A stretch of DNA of 28,846 nucleotides, from assembly GCA_031277235.1 (NCBI GenBank), contig JAITMT010000511.1:1-28846 (forward strand). Reading direction: 5' to 3'. Every line of letters begins with the position of its first letter. Position 1 is the first letter of the stretch. A program made the position numbers and the translations under genes. This DNA is from Tannerella sp. (GTDB lineage Bacteria; Bacteroidota; Bacteroidia; Bacteroidales; Tannerellaceae). Under the pieces are notes generated by a model. That model searched no databases, was not told where the DNA came from, and worked only from the letters and a program-made list of their open reading frames with translations. Of this stretch, positions 23,524 through 28,846 are shown in pieces.

Positions 23524-23781
23524 ATGGCAACAATAACATTGGAATATGATTCCCGCAACAGGCAGGCGGAGAAACTCATAGAATTTATCCGTTCGCTGCG
23601 GTTTGTGAAGGTAAAGAAAGCGGAAGCCGAAGAGGAGGAATTTAATCTGTATGAGAGCCTTGACCGTGCGCTTGCCGATGTACGCCTGATGATGGACGGC
23701 AAGAAACGGAAAAAAACCTTAGACGAGTTTTTAGAAGAAATACGCAGAGAAAAAAATGAAGTACAGCATAGTAACGTCTGA
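23524..23781 (+). CDS. Putative antitoxin of a RelE/ParE-type system
   Basis: 85 residues from the ATG at 23524; an open frame reaches further upstream, but that part contains the promoter. The protein starts MATITLEYDSRNRQAEKLIEFI, read as MATITLEYDSRN then RQAEKLIEFIRSL: an N-terminal beta strand followed by helices, then an acidic helix (KKAEAEEEEFNLYESLDRAL) and a basic KKRKKTLDEFLEE tail. This layout is typical of small Bacteroidota antitoxins preceding RelE/ParE toxins: a DNA-binding N-terminus and a toxin-wrapping C-terminus. The gene overlaps the toxin gene by 26 bp, so the two are co-translated. It would repress its own promoter. Confidence 0.75.
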   Translation: MATITLEYDSRNRQAEKLIEFIRSLRFVKVKKAEAEEEEFNLYESLDRALADVRLMMDGKKRKKTLDEFLEEIRREKNEVQHSNV

Positions 23782-24097
23782 AGATTTTGAAAGAAACTTC
23801 ATTCGACTTTCAAAAAGATATCATTCATTGGATGATGATATTAAAATTCTCAAAAAGGAGTTGTTGACAAATCCTCGAATGGGTGATGATCTGGGCGGAA
23901 ACTTCCGCAAAGTCCGTATGGCAATTGCTTCCAAAAATAAAGGTAAAAAAGGCGGTGCAAGGGTTATAACCTGTAACGTCCTGGTCAGTGTGGAAGATAC
24001 GGACATCTATCTGCTCACCATCTACGATAAAGGCGAAAGGGCTTCCATTTCAAAAAGCGAAATCAAGCGCCTGAAAGCGAAAAACGGATTGGCTTAA
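23756..24097 (+). CDS. RelE/ParE-family toxin
   Basis: 113 residues, compact and basic, with the family pattern: N-terminal IVTSEDFERNFIRLSKRYHSL helices, GDDLGGNFRKVRMAIASKNKGKKGGARVI strand region (around 43-70), and C-terminal VEDTDIYLLTIYDKGERASIS. K and R residues in FRKVRMA and the GGAR loop match the active-site region of RelE-like mRNA interferases, which cut mRNA in the ribosome. A ParE-like (gyrase) activity cannot be excluded. It overlaps the antitoxin gene by 26 bp and converges on the membrane regulator gene. Confidence 0.85.
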   Translation: MKYSIVTSEDFERNFIRLSKRYHSLDDDIKILKKELLTNPRMGDDLGGNFRKVRMAIASKNKGKKGGARVITCNVLVSVEDTDIYLLTIYDKGERASISKSEIKRLKAKNGLA

Positions 24098-24205
24098 TTA
24101 ATTTCTTAATCTTCTTTATTTTTGCTTGTCTCAGATACGTGATTTTCCGCCCGAATTGCTTATAATTACGTACCTGACGGCACGTTAAACAGGTGATACA
24201 TTGCA

Positions 24206-24236
24206 TTTCTACCAATATCCAGTCCCTAACGGGACA
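24206..24236 (+). repeat. REP-like element, TTTCTACC family, divergent copy 4
   Basis: TTTCTACCAATATCCA followed by the palindrome GTCCCTAACGGGAC. It has the same order as copies 1-3 (TTTCTACC, a 7-8-bp spacer, then a palindrome with ACGG) and lies in the 174-bp gap between two convergent genes. No other feature is seen in this gap. Confidence 0.5.
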
Positions 24237-24271
24237 GAAAAAATGAAAACATAGTAACGCGGTTACCCTTT

Positions 24272-26869
24272 TCACGAAATAACCTGATTAAAAGAAAGAT
24301 TATACTCCGTTCCGAAAAGGACGGCGTATTGTTTCGCAAAAGAGTTATAGGCGGCTCTGGCCAAACCGTTCTTGCCCATTCTAACCAATGCGCGGCATTT
24401 CAGTTTCAACGCGTCGTCGTTCAGAATGTCAAAATTCAACAGCGTATCGGCGAGATTGACTAATTCGAGCGACGAAAAAGCCGACTCGTCCTGTTGTGCG
24501 ACTTCCACCAGTAAATCAATGAGTTGATTGGCAAAATTCGATTTGAACGGATCTATCCACTCCACCTGCACATTCGGCAGCAGTTCGCCGAACGAAACGA
24601 TACTCAGCAGTTTCATCACTTCTTCCTTCGTCCGGTTATTTTTGTGCTTCATATTCGCGATCAGGGCGAGCGCCTTCTGGTAATCGCAGTAGATTTCGTC
24701 GCCGAGTTTCACGACCCAGTAGGAATTAAGGCTTTCGATGTTCAGGACGCCCACATTTTCAAACAGTTGGCGCAGGCGGGTCAGCATCACCGACCGGTTA
24801 TTCCGCGCACTGTCGGGGGATTTGTTGGGCCACAGGGTTTCATTCAGTTCGATGGACGAAATCCCCTTGCCGTCCTCCTTGAGGGTATGCAATAGGATAA
24901 TCAGGAACAGTTGTTTCAGCATCGGAGAAAATTCCCCGGTAATATCGTCCCCGTTTTTGTCCTTGATCTGAAACCCTCCGAAAAGGAAGATTGCCTGTTT
25001 TTTGTTGCGGTTGCCGACCGGCTTTTCAATGTTCAATTCCTCTTCGGAAAATTCTTTCAATTCTTCGGTTTCGGGCTTGACGACGGTTTCGATTGCCGCT
25101 TCGGTTGGCGTCGCAGGCTTTTTCCGGCTGCGAAGCCTGTAGCCGAAAAATGCAGCCGTCAACAATAGCAGAATAAATCCCGCCAACAGGAAGTAGAAAT
25201 AGGGACTTTTTGCAAGATTCGGATATTCAAATGTTTCCCGGGGAGGAGGTAACGGCGGATAGGAAAGCGAGTAAACGGAAACAATCGCCAGCGAATCGGT
25301 CGTGTGCGAAGAAAAAGTTACGGCATACAGTTCGTTGGTTTGCCTGTTTTGAAATAAATCGGCGTAAGAAAGTATGTCGTTGAAATAGAAGGGAATACTG
25401 TCGGATACGATTTCATATTCGGGTTTCAGCAGGGAAAATTTCGCCAGGAAAAACGAAGTTTCGTATTGGTTCTGCGGAAAACAGAGCGCGTAAAAACATT
25501 GATTCAAGGTATCTACAACCATCGAATTGCCGACGACAAACAGGTCTTTGGGAGATTTCATTTCCCATATTTTCCGGACGGTCAAATCGGGCAGGTTTAT
25601 CTGATATAAATCGTAGTAGTTTTTGGGAGACAGGAACTGCTGTCCCGTATTGCTCCCGTATCCTCCGAAAAGAAGGAGCCGGTTTTCGTCCAAAACGCCC
25701 AAGCCGCTCAGGTAGCGCGGGTCAATCCGGTTGCCCTTGTAGGGCTGTTTTTCCCATTTTCCGGTCTGGAATGAATATTTATTAACCTCGCTGACGTATT
25801 GGTGCTGTCCGTATCCGCCGAACAGGTACAGACAATCTTCCTGCGGGGAAATATAGCGGTTATGATGCCAGTATTCGTTGTCCAATTCGAGCACGGTATT
25901 ATTCCACGAATTGTTGGCAAAATTGTAGGCTGCGACCTCGCTACCGTCCGTTTTCGAGAAACGGTAGGAATAGTAAATACTGTCCAACGGGCTGTAAATC
26001 ATCTGGTTGGGATGATCGCTGTGGACAGATCCCGATGAATTGTTGTTGCGGTAAAGTATTCCGGTAAGGGTATTGTACAGAAAAAAACTTTTCCGGTCGG
26101 CAACGGCGATGACGTTTTCGTCGGGATTATAGGTGATTTGCGGATTTTTCAGGGTTGTGAAACTGAATCTTTTATTCCAGAAAGTGTGGGCGTCCAGCAG
26201 CCATTCGGGATTTTCGGCTTTGGCAAAACAGTTTTTCAACTCGTCGTAAACTCCGTTTTCGGTGTGCGTTGAAAGTTTCCAGTAGTAAACGGCAGCGTCT
26301 TTGGCGTCGTTGATGCGGACGTCTTTCAGAATCATTCTCGGGACGTCGCTGGTCTGCAACAGCGGATGGTCGCATTTTCCGAAAATAATACTCGCCTTTT
26401 TGAAGTGTTTCAGCGACGAGACTTCGGGAGAAAACGTCTTTTCGCCGATGCTGATTGTCAGCCGGTCATTTTTGACGTCCAACTGAATGCGGAATGGAAA
26501 AAACGAAGAAAAATTATTGCCGGATTCCGTGATCGAGGCTTCCGCGAGCACCTTGTCTTCCGAATTTACAACGGTCAATTTATCGAGGTTTGCCAAAAAA
26601 TCCAGATGCTGATTGTCCTGTCCGATAATGCGAAACACGTATCCGAAATTATATTCCGGTGCAGACTGGAAAAACAGGTCGAACGACAGCGAAAATCCGT
26701 CCGGAAACGAAAAGTCTTTTGCCGGAGACAGGTTCAAACCCGTCCGTTTTTCCTGCACTGCGTCGTAGGAATTAAATTCCAGTCCGTACCCCGAATCCTG
26801 CGCCCAGGTAGAAACCGCGCAGAACAGCGAAATACAGCAAACAAATACTATGTTTAGCAATCTTTTCAT
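24272..26869 (-). CDS. Membrane-spanning Kelch-domain transcription regulator (SARP/BTAD-like cytoplasmic part)
   Basis: 865 residues from the ATG at 26869 (an upstream TTG is less likely). Order: signal peptide (cut near residue 24, TWA-QD); a beta-sandwich of LamG/concanavalin type (~25-200); a propeller with Kelch repeats (~240-540; LYLFGGYGQHQYVSEVNKYS and LLLFGGYGSNTGQQF); Pro-rich linker; one transmembrane helix (~557-578, FLLAGFILLLLTAAFFGY) followed by RLRSRKK. Then a cytoplasmic part: FLFGGFQIKDKNG...LKQLFLIILL...ELNETLWPNKSPDSARNNRS...LTRLRQLFE (~627-705), matching the winged-helix DNA-binding pattern of SARP/OmpR-like regulators. A helical BTAD/TPR-like tail follows (~740-860). It probably senses an outside ligand and controls nearby genes directly. 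No histidine-kinase domain is present. Confidence 0.8.
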   Translation of the reverse strand: MKRLLNIVFVCCISLFCAVSTWAQDSGYGLEFNSYDAVQEKRTGLNLSPAKDFSFPDGFSLSFDLFFQSAPEYNFGYVFRIIGQDNQHLDFLANLDKLTVVNSEDKVLAEASITESGNNFSSFFPFRIQLDVKNDRLTISIGEKTFSPEVSSLKHFKKASIIFGKCDHPLLQTSDVPRMILKDVRINDAKDAAVYYWKLSTHTENGVYDELKNCFAKAENPEWLLDAHTFWNKRFSFTTLKNPQITYNPDENVIAVADRKSFFLYNTLTGILYRNNNSSGSVHSDHPNQMIYSPLDSIYYSYRFSKTDGSEVAAYNFANNSWNNTVLELDNEYWHHNRYISPQEDCLYLFGGYGQHQYVSEVNKYSFQTGKWEKQPYKGNRIDPRYLSGLGVLDENRLLLFGGYGSNTGQQFLSPKNYYDLYQINLPDLTVRKIWEMKSPKDLFVVGNSMVVDTLNQCFYALCFPQNQYETSFFLAKFSLLKPEYEIVSDSIPFYFNDILSYADLFQNRQTNELYAVTFSSHTTDSLAIVSVYSLSYPPLPPPRETFEYPNLAKSPYFYFLLAGFILLLLTAAFFGYRLRSRKKPATPTEAAIETVVKPETEELKEFSEEELNIEKPVGNRNKKQAIFLFGGFQIKDKNGDDITGEFSPMLKQLFLIILLHTLKEDGKGISSIELNETLWPNKSPDSARNNRSVMLTRLRQLFENVGVLNIESLNSYWVVKLGDEIYCDYQKALALIANMKHKNNRTKEEVMKLLSIVSFGELLPNVQVEWIDPFKSNFANQLIDLLVEVAQQDESAFSSLELVNLADTLLNFDILNDDALKLKCRALVRMGKNGLARAAYNSFAKQYAVLFGTEYNLSFNQVIS

Positions 26870-27044
26870 TAAAACTCTTTGAAAAAACCACTCCAAAGTA
26901 AGTCATAATTTTGTTATAAAACAACTGTTTCGGCAAAAAATTCTTTTCCTGATTTGTTATTTTTCTGTTTATCAGAATATTACAAGGTAATGATTTTAAT
27001 TGATTTCCCGGAAGATTTGGTATTGGAGATGCAGAAATCTTCGT

Positions 27045-27722
27045 TTAACTCAATTTTAATTCCTGTTTTAACAACTCATATATTTCCTGCCATGTTTTTT
27101 TATAAAATTCAGTGCATTCGTCGGCAATTTGGGTGTATGTGTTTGATGTATAATACCGGTCTATGGCGTCTAATTCATTCATATCGTAATCCATCAGCAA
27201 AGATTGCACCACGTGAAAGCCGATATCATAAACGGCGATATCTATTTTACCTTTTGGCTGCGATAACGCTTGCAAGGATTGCATGGTGCAGAAGCAAATT
27301 TGATGGGAAGGATTGTGTGTTAAATCACTCAGAAACTGTTCTTTGGAAATAAGTCCTTCGATATATCTGTCAACTTCGGTGGCTATCTTGTCATCGGCAA
27401 CCGGACCTTCAACTATATCATAATCATGAATTTGCCTGTCGGTTTCATTTTTCCTGTTGAGAACGACAAAATCAAGCCATTCGTTGCAGTAATCATCGAA
27501 ACGCAGAACCTTTAATTTCATGACGTCACTAAAATTTTCACTGAAATCAAATTCGGTAACAAAGCCGCTTGTTCCTTTTCTTTCTCCTTTCCTGTTTGCA
27601 AAAGTCTCCGCCTGTTCACGCAATTTTGTTACGTAAAATCCCCGCCCGAAATCTTTACCTGTTTTGCAAAACGAAAAGTCAATAGTGTTTATTTCGGTAT
27701 AACTACCGTGATATACCTTCAC
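27045..27722 (-). CDS. DUF3990 protein, probable ADP-ribosyltransferase-type toxin
   Basis: 225 residues starting at a GTG (27722), chosen because a GGAGGTGA site stands just upstream and the codon overlaps the stop of the preceding gene. The N-terminus VYHGSYTEINTI and DFGRGFYVTKLREQAETFA (~24-42) are the DUF3990 signature: an H-G-S and G-F-Y arrangement like the NAD-binding part of ADP-ribosyltransferases. The C-terminal ~90 residues (DIAVYDIGFHVVQSLLMDYDM) are a separate helical region. The family is regularly paired with DUF3791, as here, and is taken to be a toxin-antitoxin system. The modified target is unknown. Confidence 0.8.
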   Translation of the reverse strand: MKVYHGSYTEINTIDFSFCKTGKDFGRGFYVTKLREQAETFANRKGERKGTSGFVTEFDFSENFSDVMKLKVLRFDDYCNEWLDFVVLNRKNETDRQIHDYDIVEGPVADDKIATEVDRYIEGLISKEQFLSDLTHNPSHQICFCTMQSLQALSQPKGKIDIAVYDIGFHVVQSLLMDYDMNELDAIDRYYTSNTYTQIADECTEFYKKTWQEIYELLKQELKLS

Positions 27723-27949
27723 TTTTCACCTCCATTTTCATAACAAATTTCATATAAATCCCTGATAGACCAAAACGGATTATCCGTATGCAAAGCCCAC
27801 CAGTGTTTATTCAGAAAAGCCATTCCGCCATATTTTTTCAGATACAAATAGGCTTGCTGGCTATTCATTTTGTATGCACGGGCGAATTTTGTAATGATGA
27901 AAGTTACAAAATTGACCCTATCGCTTGTATCTTTATCTATTGTCGTCAT
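27719..27949 (-). CDS. DUF3791 protein, probable antitoxin partner
   Basis: 76 residues from the ATG at 27949. A longer frame from a TTG at 27976 is rejected because that codon is part of the promoter -7 box. The sequence VNFVTFIITKFARAYKMNSQQAYLYLKKYGGMAFL, seen as FVTFIITKFARAYKMNSQQA then YLYLKKYGGMAFL, with a C-terminal ALHTDNPFWSIRDLYEIC, is the DUF3791 pattern: a small helical protein always next to DUF3990. It overlaps the toxin gene by 4 bp (GTGA), so it is produced first and co-translated. The role as antitoxin is inferred from this pairing. Confidence 0.8.
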   Translation of the reverse strand: MTTIDKDTSDRVNFVTFIITKFARAYKMNSQQAYLYLKKYGGMAFLNKHWWALHTDNPFWSIRDLYEICYENGGEK

Positions 27950-27973
27950 AATTTTTCTATTAAAATTGCCATG

Positions 27974-28006
27974 CAAAGATAAGAGTTTTTTGTTTTATTT
28001 CACAAA
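27974..28006 (-). promoter_or_regulatory. Promoter of the DUF3791-DUF3990 pair
   Basis: Minus strand TTTG at 28006-28003 and TATCTTTG at 27981-27974, spacer ~21 bp, 25 bp before the ATG. The -33 element lies inside the 3' end of the DUF4143 remnant. Confidence 0.65.
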
Positions 28007-28255
28007 TTTTTCCGCATAATCAACAAGATATAAAGGCAAATTGAGCAAATCATCGTTTTTTTCAATATTTTTCAGCGAAAAACGGATAGAAAGTTCGGGA
28101 TGATATTTCTTGCGGTATTCCGACAAACTTTTCGCCTTGGCGCTTGATGCCGATTTTGCCTCGACGGGAATAATTTTTTCCGAGCGTTGAAACACAAATT
28201 CCACTTCTGCCTGATTGCCCGAAGTCCAGTAGAAAATGTCTCTTTTAATTTTCAT
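27995..28255 (-). pseudogene. C-terminal remnant of a DUF4143 AAA-type ATPase
   Basis: 86 residues: FYWTSGNQAEVEFVFQ, IIPVEAKS, AKAKSLSEYRKKYHPE and LNLPLYLVDYAEKF. This is the very C-terminus of the DUF4143 family (usually around 400 residues), whose E-V-(E/D)-F...P-V-E-(V/A)-K-S pattern resembles a restriction-endonuclease-like fold. The ATPase part and most of DUF4143 are missing, and the upstream 78 bp contain no related coding sequence. It does begin with an ATG and a TAATTTTG box lies just upstream (28272-28279), so a short protein may still be made. It is most likely a decayed gene. Confidence 0.7.
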
Positions 28256-28333
28256 ATCTATAAATTTCCGGCAAAATTACACATTTTCTCTACCTAAAAC
28301 GCGCAAAATCACATAAAATCTATATTTTGACTG

Positions 28334-28846
28334 CTATTTTAGATTGGCACTCACCTTTTCCCTTAAAAATCCCTCGCCGAATCCCATCCATTTGTCAATG
28401 ATTTTACCTTCCGGAGAAATCATTACATAATTGGGGATTCCGGTAACGCCGTAATTGGCAGCCACTCCGCCCATGGATTTCGGATCGCAGATATTTACCC
28501 ACGGCATATCGTGCGCGGACAATGCACCTTTCCATGCGTTTTCACCATCGAGACTGATGCTGATGATGGTAAGTTTGTCCCTATAGGTTTCAGAAATCTC
28601 CTTCATTTCCGGCAAAGCCATAATACAGGGTCCGCAACCGCGGATCCAAAAGTCCAACAACAGATATTTTCCCAAATAATCGGAAAGATGCTTTGTATTT
28701 CCATCCGTATCCAACAAATCTGCATCAGCCATATCATCCCCGACATTGACGACGGCGGGAGGGAAAAGTTTAGCCGTAATAAGATAGCCCACGGGAGTGT
28801 TTTTGTCTTCTTCCGACATTCTGCTGTATAATTCCTCCGCTTTTTT
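28334..28846 (-). CDS. TlpA-like thioredoxin-fold protein (partial)
   Basis: The frame is open to the right edge; the first Met in the window is at 28819 but the reading frame continues upstream (KKAEELYSR before that Met), so this is the 3' part of a longer gene. The visible 171 codons contain a full thioredoxin-fold domain: LLDTDGNTKHLSDYLGKYLL, LLDFWIRGCGPC with the redox CxxC, the cis-Pro loop GVTGIPNYV and a terminal helix. Bacteroidota homologues are periplasmic thiol:disulphide oxidoreductases, often with an N-terminal DUF4369 domain that would lie outside the window. They reduce or isomerise disulphides in exported proteins. Confidence 0.85.
   Translation of the reverse strand, partial: KKAEELYSRMSEEDKNTPVGYLITAKLFPPAVVNVGDDMADADLLDTDGNTKHLSDYLGKYLLLDFWIRGCGPCIMALPEMKEISETYRDKLTIISISLDGENAWKGALSAHDMPWVNICDPKSMGGVAANYGVTGIPNYVMISPEGKIIDKWMGFGEGFLREKVSANLK

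Noticed and set aside
26954..27352. 132-codon plus-strand frame after the regulator gene
   Set aside because: Most of it is antisense to the well-supported DUF3990 gene, and it shows no recognisable domain or ribosome site.

Overview
The window comes from the chromosome of a member of the Bacteroidota, most likely order Bacteroidales but outside the genus Bacteroides. Four things support this. Promoters repeatedly show the TAnnTTTG -7 box typical of the phylum, often with TTTG about 19-21 bp upstream. There is a SusC/SusD pair, a korA-korB 2-oxoglutarate:ferredoxin oxidoreductase, and a secreted protease with a type IX secretion (T9SS) C-terminal sorting domain, a system that Bacteroides itself lacks. 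Base composition is moderate and intergenic regions are rich in palindromic REP-like repeats.

Layout. (1) 1-3806: surface-glycan genes. A GT10 (fucosyltransferase-like) protein, a Kdo/WaaP-type LPS kinase and a GT4 glycosyltransferase overlap on the plus strand and converge on a GT2 glycosyltransferase. (2) 3803-8200: housekeeping. RNase HI (minus) is divergent from aroK; then korA-korB and a tRNA with anticodon CAT, closed by a strong terminator. (3) 8246-10689: two secreted proteins on the minus strand, a GH43 glycosidase and an unrecognised protein that may be a glycosidase. They are separated and followed by blocks of REP-like repeats. (4) 10957-11930: a small helical protein of unknown function whose C-terminus is read from repeat DNA, and an array of degenerate 21-bp tandem repeats. 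(5) 11935-17006: a minus-strand cluster of four small lipoproteins and the T9SS-secreted trypsin-like protease. Two of the lipoprotein genes start with near-identical copies of a ~286-bp stretch carrying promoter, ~210-nt leader and the first codons of the signal peptide. (6) 17054-23350: a SusC-SusD-DUF3823 operon with its own promoter and terminator. (7) 23489-24097: a RelE/ParE-type toxin-antitoxin pair. (8) 24272-26869: a large membrane-spanning protein with an outer Kelch-like domain, one transmembrane helix and a cytoplasmic SARP/BTAD-like DNA-binding region. (9) 27045-28846: a DUF3791-DUF3990 pair (probable ADP-ribosyltransferase toxin-antitoxin), a truncated DUF4143 ATPase remnant and the 3' part of a TlpA-like thioredoxin gene running off the right edge.

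How it fits together. SusC/SusD/DUF3823 would bind and import a glycan at the outer membrane. GH43 and the protein at 9451-10689 are plausible enzymes for plant or mucosal glycans but sit ~7 kb away, so a functional link is inference. The Kelch-TM-SARP protein next to the SusC/D operon is the best candidate for a one-component, surface-sensing transcription regulator. The most unusual DNA structure is the duplicated promoter-leader-signal-peptide segment in front of two otherwise different lipoproteins. It looks like a reusable 5' expression and export cassette.
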